Shown here piece by piece: positions 6,485 through 13,761 of a DNA stretch of 27,434 nt (the stretch's first letter is position 1; the number at the start of each line of letters is the position of its first letter). The notes under the pieces are model-generated. The model did not search any database, was not told the origin of the DNA, and saw only the letters and a program-made list of their open reading frames with translations. Made by a program: the position numbers and the translations under genes. The DNA is taken from positions 1 to 27,434 of the forward strand of contig CALYQH010000001.1 in assembly GCA_945283395.1 (NCBI GenBank). The letters run 5' to 3'. Source of the DNA: an uncultured Ventosimonas sp. GTDB taxonomy: Bacteria; Pseudomonadota; Gammaproteobacteria; Pseudomonadales; Pseudomonadaceae.

Positions 6485-6572
6485 TGAAAAGTGGCAGAGT
6501 GGACTAATGCGTCTGTCTTGAAAATAGAAGAGTGTAATAGCTCCGTAGGTTCGAATCCTACCTTTTCCGCCA
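6485..6572 (+). tRNA. tRNA-Ser(UGA)
   Basis: A class II tRNA. The acceptor strands are 6485-6491 and 6562-6568, discriminator G6569 and encoded CCA 6570-6572. The D stem is GCA/TGC. The anticodon stem TCTGT/ATAGA encloses the loop CTTGAAA with anticodon TGA. A long variable arm has GAG/CTC, and the T arm is GTAGG-TTCGAAT-CCTAC. The anticodon loop and long arm identify serine reading UCA. One flaw: base 1 is T6485 opposite C6568, so the first acceptor pair is broken, where tRNA-Ser usually has G-C. It sits in the late leader, as tRNA genes do in Shiga-toxin phages. Confidence 0.85.
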
Positions 6573-6577
6573 AATGT

Positions 6578-6608
6578 AGCCCCTTTCAGAAATGATTGGG
6601 GCTTTTTT
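6578..6608 (+). terminator. Intrinsic terminator after the tRNA
   Basis: AGCCCC (6578-6583) pairs with GGGGCT (6598-6603), 14-base loop, then a run of T to 6608. It ends the tRNA transcript and is a second barrier before the lysis genes. Confidence 0.75.
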
Positions 6609-6649
6609 ATACCTAAAATTTACGAGAATCACTCACAAAGAGGCAATCA

Positions 6650-7024
6650 ATGGCAGAACCAACAACAACCAGCACGGTTGGAATGACCACGCTGTTTGGC
6701 TTCTCTGCCATTGGCGTATTATCAAGCGCGCATCCAACGGCAATATGGGGCGCTTTAATAGGCGCTTTTATATACATACTCGCAACGCCTGAGCATAACC
6801 CTTTTAAAAAGGCTATGTGCTTACTGGCGGCTTGGGCTTTTGGCTACTACATAGCACTCGAGGCAATATCCAGAAAGCTAGCTCAAACAGAGGGCGCTAT
6901 TGCTGGACTAGCCGCCGCTTTATGCTTACCTATTGTATTTGGCTTAATCAATATAATTAGAAGCGGTGAAGCCTGGAAAGCTATTAAAAAAATCCTCCCC
7001 GGAGGGCGCAACAATGACAATTAA
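6650..7024 (+). CDS. Putative holin (three membrane segments)
   Basis: A 124-residue hydrophobic protein with three predicted membrane segments at about residues 12-43, 53-73 and 84-106, and a charged C-terminus ending KKILPGGRNNDN. That topology is typical of class I holins, which form inner-membrane lesions and let endolysin reach the wall. It is the first gene after the late promoter block, next to another small membrane protein and the endolysin. GAGG at 6639-6642 supports the start. No specific holin family is recognised with certainty. Confidence 0.6.
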   Translation: MAEPTTTSTVGMTTLFGFSAIGVLSSAHPTAIWGALIGAFIYILATPEHNPFKKAMCLLAAWAFGYYIALEAISRKLAQTEGAIAGLAAALCLPIVFGLINIIRSGEAWKAIKKILPGGRNNDN

Positions 7025-7325
7025 TCAATTCATTGGCAACCTGACATTACTCATACTAACGCTAATACTCTTTATTATATTAGCAAAAGTCCTTACCACA
7101 CATAAAAGATCAATCGAGACCTTTGTTGATGGAGCGACATTAATAGGTGTTAGCGGCTGGATCATCCAAATCATGAGCTATAAAGTCTATCAAGCTAGCT
7201 TGCCAACACTAATATTTCTTATAGTCATACTGGTTCAAATAATCCGCTGTAATGCAGATATAACACAGCTGAAAGGTAAGAAATATGAGTTTCAAATTCA
7301 GTCAAAGAAGCCTAGAAATTCATAA
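7014..7325 (+). CDS. Second holin-like membrane protein
   Basis: A 103-residue protein with three hydrophobic stretches (about residues 6-26, 41-56 and 62-81) and a basic, polar tail (KGKKYEFQIQSKKPRNS). The ATG at 7014 follows GGAGG; a longer frame upstream lacks a good start. It overlaps the first holin-like gene by 11 bases and ends just before the endolysin. It may be the holin, an antiholin, or part of a two-component holin pair; the sequence does not decide. Confidence 0.5.
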   Translation: MTINQFIGNLTLLILTLILFIILAKVLTTHKRSIETFVDGATLIGVSGWIIQIMSYKVYQASLPTLIFLIVILVQIIRCNADITQLKGKKYEFQIQSKKPRNS

Positions 7326-7334
7326 GGATACAAT

Positions 7335-7754
7335 ATGAATCTACCAAGAGGGATACGCAACAACAATCCTGGTAATATACGCTGGGGAAGTGATTGGTAT
7401 GGATTAGTGGTAAAAAATGAAAGGACAGACCCTGATTTCTGCCAGTTCAAAACACCGGTATACGGATTAAGGGCTATGGTAAAGATCATGTTTACTTACC
7501 GCGATAAGTATGGATTAAATACTGTAGAATCTATAATCAACAGATATGCGCCGCCCAATGAAAACAATACAAAAGGCTATATAGATAGGATTTGTCAAAC
7601 ATTAGGCATCAAGCCAAATGACAAAGTAGACCTAACGGACGATGTGTTATTACAACTAGTAAAAGCAATTGTTGCAGTAGAGAACGGTAATCAATACGCC
7701 GATTACTACCAAGACAAGATAATTATGGACGCTATACAGCTAGCCAGAAAATGA
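7335..7754 (+). CDS. Endolysin-like muramidase/transglycosylase protein
   Basis: A 139-residue protein opening with MNLPRGIRNNNPGNIRWG, the GIRN.NPGNIR motif of a family of phage lysozyme-like and virion-associated transglycosylase proteins. FKTPVYGLRAMVKIMFTY and VESIINRYAPPNENNTKGYI, near residues 38-82, are also typical: the NRYAPP.E.NT..Y segment recurs in this family. It lies directly after two holin-like genes and is best read as the cell-wall hydrolase of the lysis module. There is no signal peptide, so export would depend on a holin. Confidence 0.75.
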   Translation: MNLPRGIRNNNPGNIRWGSDWYGLVVKNERTDPDFCQFKTPVYGLRAMVKIMFTYRDKYGLNTVESIINRYAPPNENNTKGYIDRICQTLGIKPNDKVDLTDDVLLQLVKAIVAVENGNQYADYYQDKIIMDAIQLARK

Positions 7755-8119
7755 ATTACTTCAAAACAAAACTTGTAGTTCAATCCATACCGAATGGCTA
7801 TTGGATACTAGAAAGTGATCTTGTTTATTTTGATAGCCATTACGGGCTTATAACCGCTAAAAAAGGATTCGAAACCGACTTAGCTAGTATTCCTAAGCCA
7901 ATTAGAAACATTGTTGACCCTAGCGAACCCTATATAAAAGAGCCTGCTGTAATTCATGACTGGATATACAGAGGTCATACAGGTAAGAGATTTAATCGTA
8001 AAGATGCTGACAAAATATTTTACCGAGGCATGAGATCAAACGGCATTAGCTGGACGAAAGCTCAAGTTATGTATTGGGCTGTTAGATTATTTGGAAGAAG
8101 TAGTTTTAAGAATCAATAA
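7751..8119 (+). CDS. DUF1353 family protein
   Basis: A 122-residue protein of the DUF1353 family, small phage proteins of unknown function often found near lysis or tail genes. The hallmark is FETDLASIPKPIRNIVDP (residues about 38-55), followed by PAVIHDWIYRG and KDADKIFYRGMRSNG. The conserved D, H-D and D residues suggest a catalytic or metal site. It starts in an ATGA overlap with the endolysin gene. Confidence 0.85.
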   Translation: MNYFKTKLVVQSIPNGYWILESDLVYFDSHYGLITAKKGFETDLASIPKPIRNIVDPSEPYIKEPAVIHDWIYRGHTGKRFNRKDADKIFYRGMRSNGISWTKAQVMYWAVRLFGRSSFKNQ

Positions 8120-8133
8120 TTGGAGAATTATCA

Positions 8134-8310
8134 ATGTTTAAATTCGAATTAGGTGAGCTGTTAACTGTAACTAAAACTGGTGAAAAGGGAGAAGTTAAAG
8201 GTAGAGCAGAATATATAGAAGAAGCTAACAAATATTGGGTTGATTGTGAATCAAACAGTGACCTGAGTGCTAATTTTTGGTTTAAAGAAGAAGATTTGCA
8301 AGCCTTATAA
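8134..8310 (+). CDS. Small hypothetical phage protein (58 aa)
   Basis: A short ORF with a TGGAG Shine-Dalgarno at 8121-8125. It encodes MFKFELGELLTVTKTGEKGE followed by V-K-G-R-A-E-Y and an aromatic, acidic C-terminus (WVDCE ... FWFKEEDL). The beta-rich pattern, a 'LGE.v.v..sGE.GeV.GRAEY' layout, is shared by small phage proteins of unknown function. It is the last gene before a terminator. Confidence 0.6.
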   Translation: MFKFELGELLTVTKTGEKGEVKGRAEYIEEANKYWVDCESNSDLSANFWFKEEDLQAL

Positions 8311-8328
8311 AAATATTATACCAAATTC

Positions 8329-8353
8329 AACCGCCTTAATTGGCGGTTTTTTT
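8329..8353 (+). terminator. Intrinsic terminator before the KilA-N cassette
   Basis: AACCGCC (8329-8335), loop of six, GGCGGTT (8342-8348), then T to 8353. It closes the lysis operon and lies seven bases before the structured RNA at 8360, so the KilA-N gene is insulated from unmodified upstream transcription. Confidence 0.8.
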
Positions 8354-8359
8354 ATGCCT

Positions 8360-8450
8360 GTTCACACGGGCTAATCAGAGAAACTTACAGAATGGCGATT
8401 GTGAGATTAGCGAATATCTTCCTAGTTCTCGATCGCTACTCTGTGTGAAC
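8360..8450 (+). ncRNA. C4-like structured antisense RNA (unnamed)
   Basis: An outer stem pairs 8360-8369 with 8441-8450 (GTTCACACGG with CTGTGTGAAC). Inside, GCTAATC (8370-8376) pairs with GATTAGC (8405-8411), closing a loop that holds AGAATGGCGATTGTG (8389-8403). That loop is complementary over 15 bases, one G-U, to 8450-8464, just upstream of the KilA-N gene. A second weak hairpin (CGA 8411-8413 with TCG 8429-8431) exposes ATATCTTC (8414-8421), which pairs with GGAGATAT (8471-8478), the Shine-Dalgarno and first bases of the start codon. The architecture (outer stem, two hairpins with antisense loops, start region of a KilA-N-type gene as target) copies C4, but the sequence does not. Confidence 0.65.
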
Positions 8451-8479
8451 ACAATCGCTATTCTATAGGTGGAGATATG
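8450..8479 (+). promoter_or_regulatory. Target region and ribosome-binding site of the KilA-N gene
   Basis: CACAATCGCTATTCT (8450-8464) and GGAGATAT (8471-8478) are each complementary to a loop of the upstream RNA. GGAG at 8471-8474 is the Shine-Dalgarno for the ATG at 8477-8479, although its spacing of two bases is short; the GGTGG one step upstream gives a more usual distance. Confidence 0.6.
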
Positions 8480-9238
8480 AATAATATTATTCAATATGAC
8501 TTTCAAGGTCATGAAATTAGTTTTGATAATGACGGCTGGATTAACGCGACCGATGCGGCCAAAAAGTACAATAAGCGTCCAGTTGATTGGCTAGCTTTAC
8601 CAGCAACCCAAAGCTATTTATCTGTATTAGCTGTTGCTCTTGGTATTAGCCCCGAAGTGAGAAAATCTCACTTTGGCTTAGTTAAGGTAAAAAAGGGCGG
8701 TAATGATAGGAATAATATGGGTACATGGCTACATCCAAAACTGGCTGTAGCTTTTGCTCGCTGGCTATCAGATGAATTTGCTGTATGGTGCGACCTCACC
8801 CTTGATAATCACATTCGTTCAAGATCAGTTATCTACACTAATGATCAGATCATAAAATTATTAACATTAGATGAAGCAGATACTTGGGAAAAAAGATTTA
8901 TTGATAGCTTTTATAGGGCTTTAGCTAGAGTAACTAATACAAGGTATTTAGGGCATAAATACGGAACACCTCCATTGTTTGGGAAGATAACCAAGGAGTG
9001 GATATATGATGTTGCATTACCAGACTTTGTTTATCAAGCTGCTAAGGCTAGATGTGGGAAAGGTGAAAAGATACATCAATATTTAACTGATCCTGCTTTA
9101 AAAGCTGTTGAAGCTCAAATATTGAGCATTACTTCACTAGCTAATGGCTGTTTAGACTATCAGGACTTTATATCACGATGCTCACAAGCCTACACAAAGC
9201 AAGGCCAGATCAAGTTTATATTGCCGAGAGCTAGCTAA
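8477..9238 (+). CDS. KilA-N domain protein with P63C-like C-terminus
   Basis: A 253-residue protein. Residues 1-115 are a KilA-N DNA-binding domain: DNDGWINATDAAKKYNKRPVDW, GGNDRNNMGTWLHPKLAVAFARWLS and FAVWCDLTLD are the family's standard blocks. Residues 135-225 (WEKRFIDSFYRALARV, then GTPPLFGKITKEWIYDVALPD and KIHQYLTDPALKAVEAQI) resemble the P63C domain often fused to KilA-N. Such proteins serve as antirepressors or host-takeover regulators. The gene is separated from the lysis genes by a terminator, preceded by a C4-like RNA, and sits between endolysin and spanins, which suggests an inserted cassette. Confidence 0.8.
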   Translation: MNNIIQYDFQGHEISFDNDGWINATDAAKKYNKRPVDWLALPATQSYLSVLAVALGISPEVRKSHFGLVKVKKGGNDRNNMGTWLHPKLAVAFARWLSDEFAVWCDLTLDNHIRSRSVIYTNDQIIKLLTLDEADTWEKRFIDSFYRALARVTNTRYLGHKYGTPPLFGKITKEWIYDVALPDFVYQAAKARCGKGEKIHQYLTDPALKAVEAQILSITSLANGCLDYQDFISRCSQAYTKQGQIKFILPRAS

Positions 9239-9390
9239 TGAAGCAACTAACAGCAACTGCAACAATTACTATTAAATGGTGGGTAAAGCCTTTAATTAAT
9301 TTGATAGCCTTTATAAGGTTGCCAATTAATATTGAAAAGCTATCATCATTTTTAGCTAAACACGGCGTTAAGTATGAAATTAAGTTTTAA
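9238..9390 (+). CDS. Small hypothetical protein (50 aa)
   Basis: A short ORF whose ATG overlaps the KilA-N stop as TAATG. It encodes a protein beginning MKQLTATATITIKWWVKPLI and ending in KYEIKF. The TATITIKWWVKP opening followed by a hydrophobic helix is a pattern seen in small phage proteins near lysis genes, of unknown function. It overlaps the spanin gene by 17 bases, which supports it being real. Confidence 0.6.
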   Translation: MKQLTATATITIKWWVKPLINLIAFIRLPINIEKLSSFLAKHGVKYEIKF

Positions 9391-9727
9391 CAGCTACCTA
9401 TCAATAGGCTTAACTGTAATAGCCGTAATCTTACTAATCTACTGCTTATCCTTACGAAACAGCAGAGACAATGCTGTTAATAGACTAGATAAAACTAACG
9501 AACAATTAAACTCATTAATAGCTGCTAATAAAGATCTGAGAGGCACTATTGATCTATTACAGATACAAGCCGAGCAGAACGATAGATATATAGTTGACCT
9601 TGATAGCAAGCGTAAAGAGAGTGAAATTAAGGCTAATGAGTTATTAAACAGGTTCCAAAATGCTAAACGTACCAATCAAACCATTAATAATTGGGCTAGT
9701 CAGTCTTTGCCTATTGGCCTGTACTAA
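9374..9727 (+). CDS. Inner-membrane spanin subunit (Rz-like)
   Basis: A 117-residue protein with one N-terminal membrane anchor (residues 7-27, YLSIGLTVIAVILLIYCLSL) and a long heptad-rich coiled coil from about residue 30 to 95. That is the layout of Rz-type inner-membrane spanins, which join with an outer-membrane lipoprotein across the periplasm and fuse the membranes in the last step of lysis. The Rz1-like gene starts inside its 3' end in another frame, the usual arrangement. Confidence 0.75.
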   Translation: MKLSFNSYLSIGLTVIAVILLIYCLSLRNSRDNAVNRLDKTNEQLNSLIAANKDLRGTIDLLQIQAEQNDRYIVDLDSKRKESEIKANELLNRFQNAKRTNQTINNWASQSLPIGLY

Positions 9728-9923
9728 AGACAGGATAGTAACACAGGTTAAAATAATTAAAATGAATCCTCCTGCTGTTACGCAATGTCAACGCTTATCT
9801 GTCCCTGATTGCAAGCCTGCTACTAACGGCGAGCTATACGAATGCACTCTAAGCATTCAAAAAAATCTAAATCTATGTGCTGATCAAACAGATGCTTTGA
9901 TTAAGTGGCAAGAGGAACAATAG
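9660..9923 (+). CDS. Outer-membrane spanin lipoprotein (Rz1-like)
   Basis: An 87-residue protein with a lipoprotein signal peptide: hydrophobic core LIIGLVSLCLLAC, with the lipid-bearing Cys at about residue 21 in a good LLAC lipobox. The mature part holds several cysteines (VTQCQRLSVPDCKPA) and a proline. It overlaps the Rz-like gene by 68 bases in another frame. Cysteine-rich mature domains occur in many Rz1-like proteins. Confidence 0.75.
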   Translation: MLNVPIKPLIIGLVSLCLLACTKDRIVTQVKIIKMNPPAVTQCQRLSVPDCKPATNGELYECTLSIQKNLNLCADQTDALIKWQEEQ

Positions 9924-10322
9924 ATGAGCAAAACTATTTTTTTAAAAGACTACTTAAAGACTGATGAAGATTGTTATATTAAAGACGGATCTAGCTATTA
10001 CAGGTGGACTTTTGCTGACGAAAGAATTATTCATGTAGATAGTTGTTATATATGTCTTGCAAGTTCACGTATTGAAAATATGTGCTTATCGGGTAAGCAT
10101 GTAAATGCAAGTAAAGAAGAATTTGAAGCTGCATTTTTATTTGTTTTAAAGCTCATTAATCCAGAAAGCATATTTAATCAAAACGTTCAGTCATTACCAG
10201 ATAGTGATTTTGAAAAAGCTGCCTATTTAATTGAGTTAGCAAACAAGTCAAAAGATGATGTATCTAAAGTTATTTGCAAGAAAATAGACACATTGCTTAA
10301 TACAGACAAAGGTCTTGATTGA
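9924..10322 (+). CDS. Hypothetical protein
   Basis: A 132-residue acidic protein with no family I recognise. The N-terminal half is rich in aromatics and cysteines (YYRWTFADERIIHVDSCYIC); the C-terminal half is helical. No signal peptide or membrane segment. Its ATG directly follows the spanin stop, and it is followed by a terminator-like hairpin, so it is the last gene of the lysis-linked block. Confidence 0.5.
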   Translation: MSKTIFLKDYLKTDEDCYIKDGSSYYRWTFADERIIHVDSCYICLASSRIENMCLSGKHVNASKEEFEAAFLFVLKLINPESIFNQNVQSLPDSDFEKAAYLIELANKSKDDVSKVICKKIDTLLNTDKGLD

Positions 10323-10370
10323 GTACCAAATTGCGCAATAGATAAGTAAATAGACTGCATACAACTTAAG

Positions 10371-10390
10371 CCGCACTTAGCGGATTTTTT
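10371..10390 (+). terminator. Short intrinsic terminator-like hairpin
   Basis: CCGC (10371-10374), five-base loop, GCGG (10380-10383), A, then six T. It separates the lysis-linked genes from the packaging genes. The stem is only four GC-rich pairs, so it may be leaky, and the late transcript must pass it to reach the head genes. Confidence 0.55.
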
Positions 10391-10435
10391 ATGCTTAATA
10401 AAAATAAAGTTTATTGAGTGGAAGGAAAGCATTTT

Positions 10436-10663
10436 ATGTTTATCGGAAAGATAAAATTCAAAGACAAAGATAATAATTTTTATATAGCTAGTGTTTATTC
10501 TTCAAATATCGATAGCACAATTCTTAGTGATCAGCACCGCAGTGCAGATATCGGTATGTATGATTATATTTTAGAAGATGGTACTTATCTAAGTGTAGAT
10601 CATCAAAAAGAGACAATAACAAATGTCCATGGTGAAGTATTAGAACCTGTTGATTATTTATGA
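10436..10663 (+). CDS. Small hypothetical protein (75 aa)
   Basis: A small, beta-rich, acidic protein (MFIGKIKFKDKDNNFYIASV opening). GGAAGGAAAG at 10420-10429 fits the ATG at 10436 better than the GTG at 10418. It ends in an ATGA overlap with the small terminase gene, so it belongs to the packaging operon. I do not recognise the family. Confidence 0.5.
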   Translation: MFIGKIKFKDKDNNFYIASVYSSNIDSTILSDQHRSADIGMYDYILEDGTYLSVDHQKETITNVHGEVLEPVDYL

Positions 10664-11070
10664 AAGAAAAAACTAAAACAATGGGCCGCCCTAGTAAGTT
10701 AGGTGAGTGCTTAATTAAAGCTAAAGAGTATCTATTAGGCGGTTATGAAGCAGTAGGTGAAGTAATCCCTAGCAAAGCTGGATTGGCCTGTTATTTAGCC
10801 GTTCATAGGTCAACATTATATGAATATGCTAAACAATCAGAAGAATTTTCCGACACGTTAGAGGGAATTCTAGCATTACAAGAAAGCAAGCTAATCAATA
10901 AAAGTCTTGTAGGTGAATTTAACCCAACTATATCAAAGTTAATGTTAGCTAATCATGGCTACTCAGAAAAGGTTCAGCAAGAGCTTACAGGTAAAGATGG
11001 CAAAGACTTATTGCCGCCCGCTTTAAATATTGTAATAGGTGCAACTAATGAGAAAGGAGATAAATCTTAA
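10660..11070 (+). CDS. Terminase small subunit (P22 gp3-like)
   Basis: A 136-residue protein that recognises phage DNA and starts packaging together with the large subunit. The N-terminus begins GRPSKLGE, and residues 25-75 contain an HTH-like stretch ([21 protein letters not shown]). Residues 90-115 ([20 protein letters not shown]) carry the L..HGy.eK.e motif common in gp3-type and related small terminases. It overlaps the large terminase start by 23 bases. Confidence 0.75.
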   Translation: MKEKTKTMGRPSKLGECLIKAKEYLLGGYEAVGEVIPSKAGLACYLAVHRSTLYEYAKQSEEFSDTLEGILALQESKLINKSLVGEFNPTISKLMLANHGYSEKVQQELTGKDGKDLLPPALNIVIGATNEKGDKS

Positions 11071-12250
11071 CTTTGCGCCTAAGTTTGAAGCTTTATTTAA
11101 TCCGATGCGCTATAAAGTATTTTATGGTGGCAGAGGTGGCGGTAAATCATGGCAAATAGCAGATGCGTTAATCAGTTTAGCTTATTCAAGAAAAACTCGT
11201 ATTTTATGCACTAGAGAAATTCAAAACTCTATTAAAGACTCAGTACACAAACTGCTTAAAGATCGAATAGATGCAATAGGACTTAGCGATTGGTTTTCAA
11301 TCACTGACAAAGAGATAAAAAGTTCAGTAGGTTCAGAGTTCATATTTAAAGGACTTAAACATAATATTAATAGCGTCAAGTCAACGGAAGGTATAGATAT
11401 CTGTTGGGTTGAAGAAGCGCAGACAGTAAGTAAAGATTCTTGGGACATATTAACACCAACTATACGTAAAGAATCTTCTGAAATATGGGTATCATTCAAT
11501 CCTAAAGAAGAAGATGACCCTACCTATCAAAAGTTTATAGTTAACCCTCCTGACAACTGTATCAGTATAGAAGTTAATTATGATGATAATCCTTGCCTGC
11601 CAGACACATTACGCCAAGAAATGGAGTACTGTAAAAAGACAGACTTAGAAGCTTATTATCATATTTGGAAAGGAAAGCCTAAGAAGCTTAGTGAAGCTAT
11701 TATATTCAAAGGTAAATATGAGGTATTTGCTTTTGATGATGAACTATATAAGCAAGCGGAAAGATTATTTTATGGCGGTGACTTTGGATTTGCTAATGAT
11801 CCCAGCACATTAATTAGATGCTTTATTCTAGATAATTGCCTCTATATTGATTATGAGGCCTACGGTGTAGGTGTAGAGCTAGATGAAATGCCTAGCTTTT
11901 ACGAATCTGTGCCTGATTCAAGAAAATGGCCTATAAAGGGCGATAACTCTAGACCTGAAACAATCAGTTTTATTAAGAAGCAAGGTTTTAATATAGCTCC
12001 TGCTAAAAAATGGCAGGGAAGCGTTGAGGATGGTATAGCTCATCTTAAGTCTTTTAAAAAGGTCATTATTCATGAGCGCTGTAAGCATATGGCAGACGAA
12101 GCTCGCTTATACAGTTATAAAGTTGATAAGAAAACGGGTGATATATTGCCCATTATAGAAGATAAACACAATCATTGCTGGGATGCTGTTCGTTATGCAT
12201 TGGATGGTTATATCACAAAGAAAAGCGGCGGCTTAATGTCATTGGCATAA
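11048..12250 (+). CDS. Terminase large subunit (PBSX-type)
   Basis: A 400-residue packaging motor. The ATPase half shows Walker [11 protein letters not shown] (residues about 26-35), Walker [12 protein letters not shown] (about 115-125, catalytic Glu), and a coupling-motif-like [13 protein letters not shown]. The nuclease half starts near [14 protein letters not shown] (first active-site Asp) and ends with [15 protein letters not shown], containing the last conserved Asp. Length fits the PBSX/Terminase_3 group. The ATG at 11048 is taken as start; a GTG at 11039 is possible. The enzyme docks on the portal and cuts concatemeric DNA. Confidence 0.9.
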   Translation: MRKEINLNFAPKFEALFNPMRYKVFYGGRGGGKSWQIADALISLAYSRKTRILCTREIQNSIKDSVHKLLKDRIDAIGLSDWFSITDKEIKSSVGSEFIFKGLKHNINSVKSTEGIDICWVEEAQTVSKDSWDILTPTIRKESSEIWVSFNPKEEDDPTYQKFIVNPPDNCISIEVNYDDNPCLPDTLRQEMEYCKKTDLEAYYHIWKGKPKKLSEAIIFKGKYEVFAFDDELYKQAERLFYGGDFGFANDPSTLIRCFILDNCLYIDYEAYGVGVELDEMPSFYESVPDSRKWPIKGDNSRPETISFIKKQGFNIAPAKKWQGSVEDGIAHLKSFKKVIIHERCKHMADEARLYSYKVDKKTGDILPIIEDKHNHCWDAVRYALDGYITKKSGGLMSLA

Positions 12251-12252
12251 AT

Positions 12253-13761
12253 ATGTTAAGATTTTTTAAAAAGAAAAAGCAGGTTGAAGAAATAACGCCT
12301 AAAGCTAAGCCTTGGTATTCTGATAGTGAAAATACAGATACTATTCAGGGTAATTCTTTAGCAGAATTTATTCAAGATGCTAGAGATAAAATGCCAAAGC
12401 CAAAAGTAATCGATGGTGCGGCTATGGACAGTGCTGTCAGTAAATTTCACGAGGATTGTTACGATGTACATGGTAATCTGGTATTAGATTGGTATGCATC
12501 ACAGCATTTTATAGGTTATCAGTCGTGTGCCGTATTATCACAGCATTGGTTAATAAGTAGAGCCTGCTCATTACCTGCGCGCGATGCTATAAAGCAAGGC
12601 TATGAAATAACGGTTAATGACGGATCAGAATTAACTCCTGAGATATTAACTAAGATAAAAAAACAGGACAAGAAACTAAAATTAAAATCTAATATTGAAC
12701 AATATATTAGATTAGGGCGCGTGTTTGGTATAAGGATAGCACTATTTGATTATGCTAATACAGATCCTGATTGGTTGTCAAAACCATATAACCCTGATGG
12801 AGTTAAAAAAGGTAGCTTTAAAGGTATTATTCAAGTAGATCCATACTGGTGTCAGCCAATATTGGACGCAGAGGCAACTACTAATGCTGCTAGTATAGGT
12901 TTCTATGAACCTACCTATTGGCGAGTTGGGGTATTTCAAAAAGTTCATAAATCCCATCTTTGTATTATTAGAGGCGATGAAGTACCTGATCTTTTAAAGC
13001 CAATTTACCAGTATGGCGGAGTATCTATTCCCCAAAAAATATATGAGCGCACCTACGCGGCAGAAAGAACGGCTAATGAAGCACCCGAACTAGCTATGAC
13101 TAAAAGGCTAACTGTTTATAAAACTGATTTAGCAGAAGCGCAATCAAATTGGAATAAATTCACATCAGCTATTAGAAAATGGGTATTACTAAGAAATAAC
13201 TACGGCGTAAAAACCGTTGATAAAACAGAAGATATAGTCCAACACGATACTAGTCTAGCCGATTTTAGTCCTTTAATGATGGATCAATACCAGTTAGTAG
13301 CATCGGCATCTGGTGTGCCAGTCACTAAATTAATGGGAACAACCCCTAAAGGTTGGCAGTCATCAGGCAGTTATGAAGCAGCTAGTTACAGGGAGGAATT
13401 AGAAAGTATTCAAGTTAATGATATAGAGCCTTTCCTAGAAAGGTACTACGAAATACTTTTAAAGTCGTTAGGTATTGATCTTGAGTTGAATGTCAGTTGG
13501 AAACCGCTAGATAGTCCAACAGCTGGAGAGTGGGCTGATATTAATCTTAAAAAAGCACAGACTGGTCAAGTATTAGTTTCAAGTGGAGCTATTGATTCTG
13601 AAGAAGAACGTAATCGCATCATGAAAGATCCTGATAGTGATTATACGGGTTTAAAACAACTAAGTGATGAAGAATGGCTAGAGCGAGAACAAGAAAAGGA
13701 TCTGCTCTCAACTACAATACCAGAATTGAGTCAGAGTACCGAGTCAAGCTTAGGGCTTTAG
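12253..13761 (+). CDS. Portal protein (DUF1073 family)
   Basis: A 502-residue portal of the DUF1073/Phage_portal_3 family, forming the dodecameric ring through which DNA enters the head. Key stretches are YQSCAVLSQHWLISRACSLPARDAI (residues about 90-115), the core QVDPYWCQPIL, and the signature HDTSLADFSPLMMDQYQLVASASGVP plus LMGTTPKGWQSSGSYE. The ATG at 12253 lies three bases after the terminase stop; a longer upstream reading frame lacks homology. It overlaps the MuF-like gene by 88 bases. Confidence 0.9.
   Translation: MLRFFKKKKQVEEITPKAKPWYSDSENTDTIQGNSLAEFIQDARDKMPKPKVIDGAAMDSAVSKFHEDCYDVHGNLVLDWYASQHFIGYQSCAVLSQHWLISRACSLPARDAIKQGYEITVNDGSELTPEILTKIKKQDKKLKLKSNIEQYIRLGRVFGIRIALFDYANTDPDWLSKPYNPDGVKKGSFKGIIQVDPYWCQPILDAEATTNAASIGFYEPTYWRVGVFQKVHKSHLCIIRGDEVPDLLKPIYQYGGVSIPQKIYERTYAAERTANEAPELAMTKRLTVYKTDLAEAQSNWNKFTSAIRKWVLLRNNYGVKTVDKTEDIVQHDTSLADFSPLMMDQYQLVASASGVPVTKLMGTTPKGWQSSGSYEAASYREELESIQVNDIEPFLERYYEILLKSLGIDLELNVSWKPLDSPTAGEWADINLKKAQTGQVLVSSGAIDSEEERNRIMKDPDSDYTGLKQLSDEEWLEREQEKDLLSTTIPELSQSTESSLGL

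Noticed and set aside
6485..6572. tRNA gene as an attachment site
   Set aside because: No integrase is nearby and no repeat of the tRNA 3' end was noticed elsewhere in the window. The position in the late leader explains it better as a phage-encoded tRNA.
6592..6792. ORF starting in the terminator after the tRNA
   Set aside because: It begins inside the terminator stem, has no ribosome site and shadows the holin-like gene in another frame.
12175..12252. Longer N-terminus for the portal overlapping the terminase
   Set aside because: The extra residues (Cys- and Leu-rich) are the terminase C-terminus read in another frame. The ATG at 12253 follows the terminase stop directly.
12253..13761. 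Anti-CBASS Acb1 activity for the portal gene
   Set aside because: Databases attach the Acb1 name to the DUF1073 family. Here the protein has the full portal layout and position after the terminase, and the single HDT lies in the standard portal motif HDTSLADF. No second H-x-T is seen where the phosphoesterase would need one.
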